DNA of 64,000 nt from Mycolicibacterium bacteremicum. GTDB taxonomy: Bacteria > Actinomycetota > Actinomycetes > Mycobacteriales > Mycobacteriaceae. Positions within the stretch are counted from its first letter, which is position 1; the number at the start of each line of letters is the position of its first letter. Below, piece by piece: positions 43,969-52,470 of the stretch. The notes beneath the pieces are model-generated. The model saw only the letters and a program-made list of their open reading frames with translations, ran no database searches and was not told where the DNA came from. The stretch spans positions 124,001 to 188,000 of the forward strand of contig NZ_MVHJ01000003.1 of NCBI RefSeq assembly GCF_002086115.1. Reading direction: 5' to 3'. The translations under genes and the position numbers were made by a program.

Positions 43969-46825
43969 GCACCACCGGATCGCCGTCCTCCCACAGCGGC
44001 AACTGCTGCTCCGTCGCGCGCGGGCGCACCGTCCGAACGGCCGGCCGCTGCCGGACCCGCAGCGGCCACCAGAACCACCGGCCGAGCAGGGCCGCGATGG
44101 CCGGAGTCATGAAGGATCGCACGATCAACGTGTCGAACAGCAACCCCAAGGCTATCGTCGTCCCGATCTGACCGAGGATCTTCAGATCGGCGAAGACGAA
44201 GGACGCCATGGTCGCCGCGAAGACCAGACCGGCCGCCGTCACCACCGCACCGGATCCGCCCATCGCCCGAATGATGCCGGTGTTCAACCCCGCGTCGATC
44301 TCCTCCCTGAACCGGGAGATCAGCAGCAGGTTGTAGTCCGAGCCCACGGCGAGCAGCAGAATCACGGCCAGCGCCAACACGATCCAGAACAATTCGGTGC
44401 CCACGATGTCCTGCCAGATCAGCACCGACAGCCCGAACGACGCGCCCAGGGACAGCGCCACGGTGCCCACGATGACCAGCGCGGCCACGATGCTGCGCGT
44501 GATGAACACCATCACCAGCAGGATCAACGACAGCGCGGCGATCGCCGCGATCATCAGGTCGTACTTGGCGCCGTCCTGGATGTCCTTGTAGGTGGCGGCG
44601 GTGCCGGCCAGGTAGATCTTCGATCCGGCCAGCGGCGTGCCCTTGACGGCTTCCTGCGCGGCATGCCGGATCGCGTCGATATGCGCAATACCCGCAGGCG
44701 TGGCGGGATCACCCTCGTGCGTGATGATCATCCGGGCCGCTTTGCCGTCCGGTGACATGAACAGCTTCATGCCGCGGACGAATTCGGGATTGGTGAAGGC
44801 CTCCGGCGGTAGGTAGAACGAGTCGTCGGTCTTGGCTGCGTCATACGCCGTGCCCAGCGCGGTGGCGTTCTGCAGTGCCGCCGCGGCCTGATCGTTGAGA
44901 CCGGATGTGGTGGCGTAGTTGGTCATCGTCAGGTCGCGGTTGGTCTCCTGGCTCGCGATCTGCGGTGGGATCAGTGCCAGCAACTTGGGCTGCAGCGCAT
45001 CGAGTTCGGCGATACTGCCCGACACACTGTTCAGCTGGTCGGTCAGGGCATCGACACCGTCCAGCGCATCGAACAATGAACGGATCGCCGCGCACATCGG
45101 GATGTCGAAACAGTGCGGTTCCCAATAGAAGTAGTTGCGCAGCGGCCGGAACTGATCGTCGAAGTTCGCGATCTTGTCGCGTAGATCCTCGGCGGTCTGC
45201 ACGGTCTGCTCGAAGGCTTTTGACTGCGCGTCGGTGACGGCGCTGGACTGCTGTTGCAGCGCATACTGCTGACGCAGGATGTCGATCGAATTGTTGATCA
45301 CATCAACCTGTTTGAGCAGATCTTCCCCACGGGCCTGCTGAAAGGGCAGATTGTTGATCTGCGATGCGCTGCTCGCGCTGATCTGGAACGGGATGGAGGT
45401 GTGATCCAGCGGCGTGCCGAGCGGGCGCGTGATCGATTGAACCTGCGCGATACCGTCGGTGTGGAAGACCGCCTTGGCCACCCGTTCCAGCAGGATCATG
45501 TCGGTGGGGTTGCGCAGATCATGATCGGTTTCGATCATGAGCAGTTCAGGATTGAGCCGTGCCTGCGAAAAGTGGTGTTCCGCAGCCGTATAGCCGACAT
45601 TCGCGGGAGCGCTCGACGGCAGGTAAGGCTTCGCGTCGTAACTCGTCTCATACTGCGGCAGTGCCAGGAGGCCGATGAGGGCGATGGCGACGGTCGCGGC
45701 CAGGATGGGGCCGGGCCAGCGGACGATCGCCGTGCCGATCCGGCGCCAGCCGCGGGCGCGCATCGGGCGGGCCGGTTCGAAAAGCCCGAAGTGTCGACCG
45801 ATGGACAGCAGCGCGGGCGCCAGGGTCAACGCGGCCACGACCGCGACCAGGACTCCGGTGCCGGCCGGGATGCCCAGGCTTTGGAAGTACGGCAGCCGGG
45901 TGAAGGTCAGACAGAGCACGGCCCCGGCTATCGTCAGGCCCGAGCCCAAGATGATGTGTGCGGTGCCGTGGTACATCGTGTTGAACGCCTGGACACGGTC
46001 CTGGCCGGCGTAGCGCGCCTCGTGAAAACGGCCGAGCAGGAATATCGCGTAGTCGGTGCCCGCCGCGATGACCAGCAGCGTCAGCAGGTTCGTCGAATAG
46101 GTCGACAGCTCGATGATCCCGGCATTGGCGAGCACGGCGACCACGCCGCGCGATGCCGTCAGCTCGATCATCACCGTGAAGATGACCAGGAACACCGTCG
46201 TGAGACGCCGGTAGAGCCAGAACAGCATCACGGCGATGACGCCGAGCGTGATGAGTGTGGTCTTCAGTGTGCCGTGCCGGCCCACCTCGAATTGATCGGT
46301 GACCAGTGGCGCCGCCCCGGTGACGTACACCCGCAGACCGTCCGGCGGCGGGTTGTGGTCGACGATCTCGCGCACCGCATCGACGGACTCGTTGGCCAGC
46401 GATTCGCCCTGGTTGCCGGCAAGGTAGAGCTGGACCAGCGCGGCCTTGCCGTCGGAACTCTGCGAGCCGGCCGCGGTCAGCGGGTCGCCCCAGAAGTTGT
46501 CGATGTGCTGGATGTGTTCGGTGTCGGCCGAAAGCTTCTGCACCAGGCCGTCGTAGTAGCGATGTGCGTCCGGGCCGAGCGGTTGATCGCCCTCCAGGAC
46601 GATCATCGCCGAGCTGTCGGAGTCGAACTCCTGGAACACTTTGCCGATCTGCTTGCTGGCCTGCAGCGAAGGCGCGTCCTGCGGGCTCAGCGAGACGTTG
46701 TGCTGTTCGGCGACGGTCTCCAGCTGTGGGACAAAGACGTTGGTGACCACCGCGAGCGCGAGCCAGAACAGCGCGATCAGCACCGAGTACCGCCGGATGA
46801 AGTCGGGAATCCGGTTGCCGCTCAT
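43958..46825 (-). CDS. MmpL-family RND transporter partnered by MmpS
   Basis: A 955-residue MmpL protein of the MmpL4/MmpL5 type: 12 membrane helices, two porter domains and a coiled-coil insertion (about 480-650) that forms the periplasmic tube. Proton-relay motifs are AGTDYAIFL and VGSDYNLLL. The sequence aligns along its whole length with the 36437 protein (shared [10 protein letters not shown] and FYLPPE/PPD segments) but the coiled coil is Gln-rich rather than Met-rich. The ATG overlaps the MmpS stop (ATGA), so the two are a transporter/accessory pair. Members export siderophores, lipids or drugs; the cargo is not known. Confidence 0.9.
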   Translation of the reverse strand: MSGNRIPDFIRRYSVLIALFWLALAVVTNVFVPQLETVAEQHNVSLSPQDAPSLQASKQIGKVFQEFDSDSSAMIVLEGDQPLGPDAHRYYDGLVQKLSADTEHIQHIDNFWGDPLTAAGSQSSDGKAALVQLYLAGNQGESLANESVDAVREIVDHNPPPDGLRVYVTGAAPLVTDQFEVGRHGTLKTTLITLGVIAVMLFWLYRRLTTVFLVIFTVMIELTASRGVVAVLANAGIIELSTYSTNLLTLLVIAAGTDYAIFLLGRFHEARYAGQDRVQAFNTMYHGTAHIILGSGLTIAGAVLCLTFTRLPYFQSLGIPAGTGVLVAVVAALTLAPALLSIGRHFGLFEPARPMRARGWRRIGTAIVRWPGPILAATVAIALIGLLALPQYETSYDAKPYLPSSAPANVGYTAAEHHFSQARLNPELLMIETDHDLRNPTDMILLERVAKAVFHTDGIAQVQSITRPLGTPLDHTSIPFQISASSASQINNLPFQQARGEDLLKQVDVINNSIDILRQQYALQQQSSAVTDAQSKAFEQTVQTAEDLRDKIANFDDQFRPLRNYFYWEPHCFDIPMCAAIRSLFDALDGVDALTDQLNSVSGSIAELDALQPKLLALIPPQIASQETNRDLTMTNYATTSGLNDQAAAALQNATALGTAYDAAKTDDSFYLPPEAFTNPEFVRGMKLFMSPDGKAARMIITHEGDPATPAGIAHIDAIRHAAQEAVKGTPLAGSKIYLAGTAATYKDIQDGAKYDLMIAAIAALSLILLVMVFITRSIVAALVIVGTVALSLGASFGLSVLIWQDIVGTELFWIVLALAVILLLAVGSDYNLLLISRFREEIDAGLNTGIIRAMGGSGAVVTAAGLVFAATMASFVFADLKILGQIGTTIALGLLFDTLIVRSFMTPAIAALLGRWFWWPLRVRQRPAVRTVRPRATEQQLPLWEDGDPVVPTT

Positions 46826-47268
46826 CCGGACTTGTCCAGGCAGTAGGTGAAGGCGTTGACGGTGTTCATGGTCCTCTCGTCCTTGACCGCGTCGTCGATG
46901 GTGATGCGGCAGCCGATCCAGTCGCCAGTGCCCTGTGCCGACACATTGACGGCGACGGCGGGCTGGGTTGTCGTCGCGTCATAGGCCCACGGCAGGATGA
47001 CGTTGTCGGCGCGTTGCGGCTGGGCATCCACGTCGAGGTAGGTGATGGTGGCCGCCGCCCCCGGCGGGCCGAACACCTCCAGGACCACGTGCTTGGGGTT
47101 GAACGGAACGATCTCGTCGGCCGCCCCGCTCGGGGTGGAGACGACATCCTCGGACGCGAAGACGCCGTGTAGGCGGTACACCGCGAATCCGGCGATCGCG
47201 ATGACCACCACCGCCGTGACGAGCGTCCACCGCCGCATCAACTGGCTGCCGATGGAAACACGTTGCAT
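46822..47268 (-). CDS. MmpS-family accessory protein
   Basis: This 148-residue protein has one N-terminal membrane helix (LVTAVVVIAIAGFAVYRLHG) and an extracytoplasmic beta-sandwich typical of MmpS4/MmpS5, with FNPKHVVLEVFG and TITYLDVDAQPQ. Two cysteines near the C-terminus (GCRITIDD and TYCLDKSG) could form a disulfide. MmpS proteins act with MmpL in siderophore or lipid export. It is first in the operon and overlaps the mmpL start. Confidence 0.9.
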   Translation of the reverse strand: MQRVSIGSQLMRRWTLVTAVVVIAIAGFAVYRLHGVFASEDVVSTPSGAADEIVPFNPKHVVLEVFGPPGAAATITYLDVDAQPQRADNVILPWAYDATTTQPAVAVNVSAQGTGDWIGCRITIDDAVKDERTMNTVNAFTYCLDKSG

Positions 47269-47522
47269 CCGTCACCCTTTCATCAGCGTTGGCCGATGCC
47301 GGCAGCGGCAGATCCCGTTAGGAACGCTAATAAACTTAGTTGACAGTACGGTACACAAGCGGACCTCACAACAGGTAGCCGCTGACCCGAAAATGGCTCG
47401 GCCACAGGGATTTAGCAGGGAATCCACAGGTTCGATCGGAGCGGCGGGCAGCGATCCCGGCTACCGTGTCCGGTCGGGCGCCCGATCGGCGCGTGCGGCC
47501 GCCGACAGCCGAATGCTCGAAG
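47269..47522 (-). promoter_or_regulatory. mmpS-mmpL upstream region
   Basis: This 254-bp stretch between mmpS and tRNA-Met holds the mmpS promoter. On the minus strand, TTGTGT about 18 bp before GTTTAT (around 47335) is a plausible -35/-10 pair, and GTAC-C-GTAC is a small symmetric element close by. A partial iron-box-like TTAGG/CTAA is seen at 47321-47333, but its half-sites are one base too close. The rest shows nothing identifiable. Confidence 0.4.
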
Positions 47523-47596
47523 TGGGGCGGGCGGGGCTCGAACCCGCGACCTAGGGATTATGAGTCCCCAGCTCTGACCGACTGAGCTACCGCCCC
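47523..47596 (-). tRNA. tRNA-Met (anticodon CAU)
   Basis: A full cloverleaf reads on the minus strand: acceptor GGGGCGG pairs with CCGCCCC, the D stem is GCTC/GAGC, the anticodon loop CTCATAA carries CAT, and the T arm is GCGGG-TTCGAGC-CCCGC. The 3' discriminator is A and CCA is not encoded. Elongator tRNA-Met is most likely; a lysidine-modified Ile tRNA (CAU) is an alternative. Confidence 0.93.
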
Positions 47597-47665
47597 GACG
47601 CGTGATGCGGCACCTATGTTCGCACAGCGCCTCGCAACGACCGGCACCGCGGTTACGCTCAGCCC

Positions 47666-48046
47666 GTGACCAGACTCCTACTGAACACCGCGGTCTTCCT
47701 CGGCTCCTCGGCAATCGGTCTGCTGGTCGCATCCTGGCTGGTCTCGGGCGTGACCCTGCGCCCCCTCGGGTTCCTGACCGCGGTGGTGATCTTCACCGTC
47801 GCCCAGGCGATCCTGTCCCCGTTCTTCCTGAAGATGGCCAGCCGCTACGCCACGGCCTTCCTCGGCGGGATCGGCCTGGTCTCCACCTTCGCTGCGCTCT
47901 TCCTCGCGTCGCTGTTCTCCAGCGGCCTGTCCATCCGCGGCGTCGGCTCCTGGATCGCCGCCACCGTCGTCGTCTGGCTGGTCACCGCCGTGGCCACCGT
48001 CGTGCTGCCGATGCTGGTGTTCAAGAAGAAGACCGCTACGAACTGA
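47666..48046 (+). CDS. Four-helix holin-like membrane protein (DUF/PF04020 type)
   Basis: A 126-residue, very hydrophobic protein with four predicted membrane helices (for example LLLNTAVFLGSSAIGLLVAS and ATVVVWLVTAVATVVLPMLV) and a basic KKK tail. It matches the mycobacterial 4-TMS phage-holin-like family (PF04020). This is a chromosomal gene, not part of a prophage: no lysin or phage gene is nearby. GTG 47666 is the start. Its 3' end overlaps the next convergent gene by 11 bp. Confidence 0.75.
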   Translation: MTRLLLNTAVFLGSSAIGLLVASWLVSGVTLRPLGFLTAVVIFTVAQAILSPFFLKMASRYATAFLGGIGLVSTFAALFLASLFSSGLSIRGVGSWIAATVVVWLVTAVATVVLPMLVFKKKTATN

Positions 48047-48854
48047 ACACCGGGATCCCGTCGGCCCCCAACAGGTACACCTCGGTCCCCTCGGCCACCC
48101 GCGGCTCGTCCCCACCGAGTGCGACCGCGATCTTGTTGGTGGCGTTGCGCATCACGTCCAAGGTGATCTCGACCGCCTGATCGGGCGAGAAGTGTTCGAG
48201 CACAACGGCGGCCGCATCGTCCACCGCCGACGGCGTCCAGATCAGCGCGTCGACATAACCCAGCGCGGCCTTGTGCGCCTCGGTCAGCTTCTCCGAGTTC
48301 TGATACGTCTCAATATCGGCGTACAACGATTCCGAACCGCCTACCTCCAGCGCCGCCGATTCGCGCAGCGACCGGCACAACCGGCAGTTGTGCTGCACCG
48401 CTCCGCGCAACCGGATGATCTCGGTGGTCAGTGGATCCAGTCCGCGCAGCGCCCCGACCGCTCCGGTGAACGTGTTCAGCAGCGCATCGGCCGGATGCGT
48501 GGTGTGGTCCCAGCCGTCCGGGTCGGGGAACTCGATCCCCAGGGCTCCGAGCCCGGCCCGCACCCGCGGCAGGAAATCGGCGACGAACAGCAGCGAGGCA
48601 ACGCTGAGCACCTCGGCCCCGAACGCCGCCACCAGCGCGCCGCGTTGCTGCACCGATACGCCGGTGACATCGGTGCTGAACTGCTCGGCGACGGCCGCCA
48701 ACATCGGCTCGGTCTCCGAACTCGGTTCGGTGGGGACCTCGAAGGGCAGTGGCTCCAGGCCCAGTGCCTGGGCGCACGCCGTGCGCAGCACCATGTTGTC
48801 GCGGGTCAGGCCGTTCGGGGACAACGCGATCAGGCCGGTCAGGTTATCGAGCAC
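48036..48854 (-). CDS. Carboxymuconolactone decarboxylase/AhpD-like protein
   Basis: A 272-residue protein with the CMD/AhpD fold. The CxxC redox motif in HNCRLCRSL is at about residues 157-160, in the usual helix, with RLRGAVQ before it. The N-terminal half appears to be a second, degenerate copy without cysteines. AhpD-like proteins act in peroxide defence or as thiol-disulfide reductases. GTG 48854 lies 6 nt after a -10-like GATACT, so the message is probably leaderless. Confidence 0.75.
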   Translation of the reverse strand: MLDNLTGLIALSPNGLTRDNMVLRTACAQALGLEPLPFEVPTEPSSETEPMLAAVAEQFSTDVTGVSVQQRGALVAAFGAEVLSVASLLFVADFLPRVRAGLGALGIEFPDPDGWDHTTHPADALLNTFTGAVGALRGLDPLTTEIIRLRGAVQHNCRLCRSLRESAALEVGGSESLYADIETYQNSEKLTEAHKAALGYVDALIWTPSAVDDAAAVVLEHFSPDQAVEITLDVMRNATNKIAVALGGDEPRVAEGTEVYLLGADGIPVFSS

Positions 48855-48915
48855 ACCCGCAGTATCCGCCCCCCGTCGGCGCCGCGACGCGCGATTACCG
48901 AATCCGGCCCTCCCA

Positions 48916-48974
48916 CGAGCGTGCGCAAACTCCGCCCGGAACACGGTGTGTCGGCCCGCAGACACGCACGCTCG
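48916..48974 (+). repeat. Dispersed palindromic repeat, copy B
   Basis: A 59-bp element with perfect 10-bp outer arms, CGAGCGTGCG and CGCACGCTCG, and an inner GTGTC/GACAC pair (48948-48952 and 48961-48965). It aligns over its length to copy A at 13718 and to copy C at 11483. It lies just after the stop of the TldE-like gene on the minus strand. Confidence 0.8.
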
Positions 48975-48984
48975 CCGGGGTCCG

Positions 48985-50355
48985 TTACTGCGCCTGGCTG
49001 ACCGAGGACATGTGGAAGTCGGGGATCCGCAGCGACGGCATGGTCGCCCGGGTCGCCCAGTCACCCCACTCGCGGGGCAGCGTCGGCTCGCTGACCCCGG
49101 CCTCGGTGGCCCGCCGGAGCAGGTCCAGCGGGCTCTCGTTGAACCGGAAGTTGTTCACCGCCGCGATCACCTCGCCGTCCTCGATGAGGTACACCCCGTC
49201 GCGGGTCAGCCCGGTCAGCAGCAACACCGCGGGGTCGACGGTGCGGATGTACCACAGCGTGGTCAGCAGCAACCCGCGCTCGGTCGAGGCGATCATGTCC
49301 CCCAGCGCGGCCGTCCCGCCGGTGACCAACAGGTTGTCCGCCGAAACCGCCACCGGCGCATCGAATTCCGCGGCCGCCGCACGTGGGTAGGCCAGCGCGT
49401 TGATGACGCCGTCACGCAGCCAGTCCACCCGGCCGATGTCCATTCCGTTGTCGAACACCGAGGACTGTTCCGAGGACGTCGGCACCGCGACGAACGGCCG
49501 GCATTCCTGGCCCGGCGCCGCCGGATCGGAGTACATCGTCAGCCCGAGGTCGGTGAGCTTCTCCCCCACCCGCGTCCCGCCCGGTGCCGACAGCGCCGAC
49601 CGGCCCTCCTGCGCGCCCCGACCGTCCATGCTCCAGCCCAGATAGATCAGCATGTCGGCGACCGTGGACGGCGGCATCAACGTCTCGTACCGGCCGGCGG
49701 GCAGCTCGACGGCGCGCTCGGCCCAGCCCAGCCGCAGCGACAGGTCCGCAAGCAGCGCATCGGTGGACACGCCGGCGAAATCCGGGGTTCCGACCCCGGC
49801 CCAGGCGCTGGCACCGCCGCGTTTGGCGTTGATCTCCACCGATCCGGTCGGTTGCGTATAGCGCCGCCGCACACCGCCGGAGGTGGCCAGATAGGTGGTC
49901 TCCACCTCGTGTCGGGCGAACCCGTAGAGCTGGTCGGCCTCCCGAAATCCGCGTACCAAACCCGTTGCCACATCGGCGAACACGTCGACACCGGTGGTCG
50001 GCGACGGGGCGTCCCAGTCGACGGGTGCCGGCCCGGTGGGCAGCGGGTCTGCGGCGTCGGTGGCCGCCGGCGCCGCCACCGCCGCGTCCTGGGAGGCCGT
50101 CACCAGAGCCGCGATGGCCGACGGGTCGACCTCGGTGGTGCTGACCGAACCGACGTGCGCGGACGAGCCGCGTCGCACCACCGAGATGACCGTGGTGCTG
50201 CGTCCGATGGATTCACCGTTGGTGGTCATGGAGTTTCCGGCCCACCGCAGCGACGCATCGGCGCGATCGGTGACGATGACGGTGGTCTCCGCCGCGCGGC
50301 CCAGCCGGGCCGCCTCGGCGAGCGCCTGGTCGATGACATCCTGTGGCGCGATCAT
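48985..50355 (-). CDS. tldE: TldE/PmbA-like metalloprotease subunit
   Basis: A 456-residue member of the TldD/TldE (PmbA) family that, in enterobacteria, processes peptide antibiotics and degrades CcdA. TldE lacks the HExxxH zinc motif and serves as partner to TldD, encoded directly upstream; its start overlaps the TldD stop (ATGA). Family segments are RWAGNSMTT near the N-terminus and NNFRFNESP near the C-terminus. ATG 50355 is chosen; the frame is open to 50487. No RiPP precursor is nearby, so a general proteolytic role is likely. Confidence 0.85.
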   Translation of the reverse strand: MIAPQDVIDQALAEAARLGRAAETTVIVTDRADASLRWAGNSMTTNGESIGRSTTVISVVRRGSSAHVGSVSTTEVDPSAIAALVTASQDAAVAAPAATDAADPLPTGPAPVDWDAPSPTTGVDVFADVATGLVRGFREADQLYGFARHEVETTYLATSGGVRRRYTQPTGSVEINAKRGGASAWAGVGTPDFAGVSTDALLADLSLRLGWAERAVELPAGRYETLMPPSTVADMLIYLGWSMDGRGAQEGRSALSAPGGTRVGEKLTDLGLTMYSDPAAPGQECRPFVAVPTSSEQSSVFDNGMDIGRVDWLRDGVINALAYPRAAAAEFDAPVAVSADNLLVTGGTAALGDMIASTERGLLLTTLWYIRTVDPAVLLLTGLTRDGVYLIEDGEVIAAVNNFRFNESPLDLLRRATEAGVSEPTLPREWGDWATRATMPSLRIPDFHMSSVSQAQ

Positions 50356-51869
50356 GAGCGGCCCGCTTCTTCCTGTGTGTTCAGGACATTGACACCGCGG
50401 AACAGGGCCGAGGGGCAGCCGTGGCTGACCGGGGCGACCTGTCCGGGTTGGGCCTTGCCGCAGTTGAACGCGCCGCCGAGGCGCCACGTCGACGCGCCTC
50501 CGACGGCCTCCATCGACCCCCAGAAGTCGGTGGTCGTCGCCTGATATGCCACATCGCGCAGCTGGCCGTCCAGCCGGCCGTCGCGGATCCGGAAGAACCG
50601 CTGCCCGGTGAACTGGAAGTTGTAGCGCTGCATGTCGATCGACCAGGATTTGTCGCCGACGATGTAGATGCCGTCGGATACCCGGGAGATCAGGTCGGCG
50701 GTCGAGAGGTCCTCGGGTCCGGGCTGCAGCGAGACGTTGGCCATCCGCTGGATCGGCACGTGATGCGCCGAATCGGCGTAGGAGCAGCCGTTGGACCGGC
50801 CCACCCCGAGTCGCGGCGCGAACACCCGGTCCAGTTGGTAACCGACGAACAGGCCGTCGCGCACCAGGTCCCAGCTCTGTGCGCGCACTCCCTCGTCATC
50901 GAAACCGACGGTGGCCAACCCGTGTTCGACCGTCCGGTCGGCGGTCACGTTCATCACCGGCGAGCCGTACCGCATGCTGTCGAGCTTGTCGGGGGTGGCG
51001 AACGAGGTGCCGGCGTAGGCCGCCTCGTAGCCGATGGCGCGGTCGTATTCGGTGGCGTGGCCGATGGATTCGTGGATGGTCAGCCACAGGTTGGACGGGT
51101 CGATCACCAGGTCGGTGTGTCCGGCGGTGACACTGGGCGCCTTGACCTTCTCGGCCAGCAGGGCGGGCAGCTCGGCGAGTTCGGCGCTCCAGTTCCAGAC
51201 GCCCTCGTCGACGACGGCCTCCCAGCCGCGGCCCATCGGCGGGGCGAGGGTGCGCATGGTCTCGAACGAGCCGACCGACGGATCCACGCTCACCGCGTCC
51301 AGCGCCGGCTGCACCCGCACCCGCTGCTGGGTGGTGGAGGTGCCGAAGCTGTCGGCGTAGTAGGTCTGCTCCTTGACCGCCTGCAGGCCGGCCGACACAT
51401 GGTCCACCCCGTCGGCGGCGAGCAACCGCTCGGAGTAGTCGGCCAGCACCGCGATCTTGTCGGCCGCCGGCACGCTGAACGGGTCGATGCGATAGCCGGA
51501 CACCCAGGTCAGATCGTCGTATACCGGTTCCTCGGCGAGCTCGATGCGCTCGGCGTTCAGCGGGGCCAGCGTGCCGGCCACCCGCACCGCGCGACGGGCG
51601 GTCTCGGCCGCCACATCGGTGTCGAGTTCGGCGTGCGAGGCGAAGCCCCAGGTGCCGTCGACGATGACGCGCACGGCCAGGCCGACCTCGCGGCTCACCA
51701 CGGCCGTCTCCAGCGCGCCGTCACGGAGCGCGATCACTTCGGTGTTCAACCGGTGGATGCGCAGATCGGCATAACTGGCACCGGCGGCCAGCGCCGCCGA
51801 CAGGGCCGCATCCGCCAGCGCCCGGCGAGGTAAGGCGAGGAAATCGGCATCGACCGAATGGGCTGTCAC
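50352..51869 (-). CDS. tldD: TldD-like metalloprotease
   Basis: The 505-residue catalytic partner of the TldD/TldE heterodimer. The zinc motif HESIGH (HExxxH) followed by ATEYDR is visible, as is the C-terminal cysteine in AFNCGKAQPG, which matches the family's conserved end. GTG 51869 is chosen because family similarity begins at FLALPRRALADAALSAAL; the frame is open to 51995, but that part (many Cys and Arg) is a shadow. It is first in the tldD-tldE operon. Confidence 0.87.
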   Translation of the reverse strand: MTAHSVDADFLALPRRALADAALSAALAAGASYADLRIHRLNTEVIALRDGALETAVVSREVGLAVRVIVDGTWGFASHAELDTDVAAETARRAVRVAGTLAPLNAERIELAEEPVYDDLTWVSGYRIDPFSVPAADKIAVLADYSERLLAADGVDHVSAGLQAVKEQTYYADSFGTSTTQQRVRVQPALDAVSVDPSVGSFETMRTLAPPMGRGWEAVVDEGVWNWSAELAELPALLAEKVKAPSVTAGHTDLVIDPSNLWLTIHESIGHATEYDRAIGYEAAYAGTSFATPDKLDSMRYGSPVMNVTADRTVEHGLATVGFDDEGVRAQSWDLVRDGLFVGYQLDRVFAPRLGVGRSNGCSYADSAHHVPIQRMANVSLQPGPEDLSTADLISRVSDGIYIVGDKSWSIDMQRYNFQFTGQRFFRIRDGRLDGQLRDVAYQATTTDFWGSMEAVGGASTWRLGGAFNCGKAQPGQVAPVSHGCPSALFRGVNVLNTQEEAGRS

Positions 51870-51894
51870 GGCCCCCACCGTAGCGGCCCGGGTG

Positions 51895-52389
51895 TCAGCG
51901 TGCGTGCAGGCCGTACGGCACGGCCGAGAGCAGGGTGACCGCCTGCACCCCACCCGTCGGCAACAGGTACTCCCGCCGCTCACCGGTGCGTGCACCGCAG
52001 ATCGCCTCGCCCAGAGGTGATTTCACCGAGTACACCTCGATATCGCCGTAGTCGGCTCCGCGCACGCCGAGCAGGAACGTCTCGGTGTCGCCGCCGGCCG
52101 AGCCACCCGGTACCGCGGCACTGTCCTCGAAACGAACGGTCAGCACCATGCCCAGTTCGGCGACCCCGTCGTTGGGCGGATCCTCCCCGACCACGGCGGC
52201 GGCCAGCATGTCGTGGATCTGTTGGATGCGCCCCTGCTGGGCACGCCGCACCGCGACGGCGTTGCTGTCGGCGGCATCGCTGTCATCGCCGTCGACCCCG
52301 GCCGACGCCCAGCGGCGCAGCACCTCCAACTCGTTTAGCAGCCGGGCGTGGGCCTCAGGGGTCAGCCATACCGGCGTCGCTGTGGTCAT
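51895..52389 (-). CDS. GreA/Gfh-like RNA-polymerase-binding protein (Rv3788-like)
   Basis: A 164-residue protein with a short N-terminal helical hairpin (LTPEAHARLLNELEVLRR; later RAQQGRIQQIHDML) and a C-terminal FKBP-like domain (about 80-160) ending in SPLGEAICGARTGE. The hairpin carries GDDSDAADSN at its tip, acidic but not the standard GreA pair. Similar mycobacterial proteins bind the RNA polymerase secondary channel and inhibit transcription, as I recall for Rv3788. GAGGAG 8 nt before the ATG supports the start. Confidence 0.8.
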   Translation of the reverse strand: MTTATPVWLTPEAHARLLNELEVLRRWASAGVDGDDSDAADSNAVAVRRAQQGRIQQIHDMLAAAVVGEDPPNDGVAELGMVLTVRFEDSAAVPGGSAGGDTETFLLGVRGADYGDIEVYSVKSPLGEAICGARTGERREYLLPTGGVQAVTLLSAVPYGLHAR

Positions 52390-52422
52390 GGAAACACTCC
52401 TCGTATCGGTGGATTGTCGTCA

Positions 52423-52449
52423 GGGGCGGGACGACGTGCTCGCCGCCCC
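52423..52449. terminator. Hairpin downstream of the D-amino-acid dehydrogenase-like gene
   Basis: GGGGCGG (52423-52429) and CCGCCCC (52443-52449) form a 7-bp GC stem with a 13-nt loop between this gene's stop and the GreA-like gene start. It is a plausible terminator or 3'-end stabiliser. Confidence 0.5.
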
Positions 52450-52470
52450 GGACGACGGGAGGGAAGTTGT

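Noticed and set aside
47318..47336. Possible IdeR iron box before mmpS (TTAGG...CTAA)
   Set aside because: The half-sites are one base too close and the second half does not match the TTAGGTTAGGCTAACCTAA consensus; kept only as a weak note in the region entry.
47666..48046. Prophage remnant suggested by the holin-like protein
   Set aside because: The family is a normal chromosomal membrane protein in mycobacteria; no other phage gene, integrase or att repeat is nearby.
48985..51869. TldD/TldE as a RiPP (microcin-like) maturation locus
   Set aside because: No short precursor peptide, cyclodehydratase or exporter gene is adjacent.
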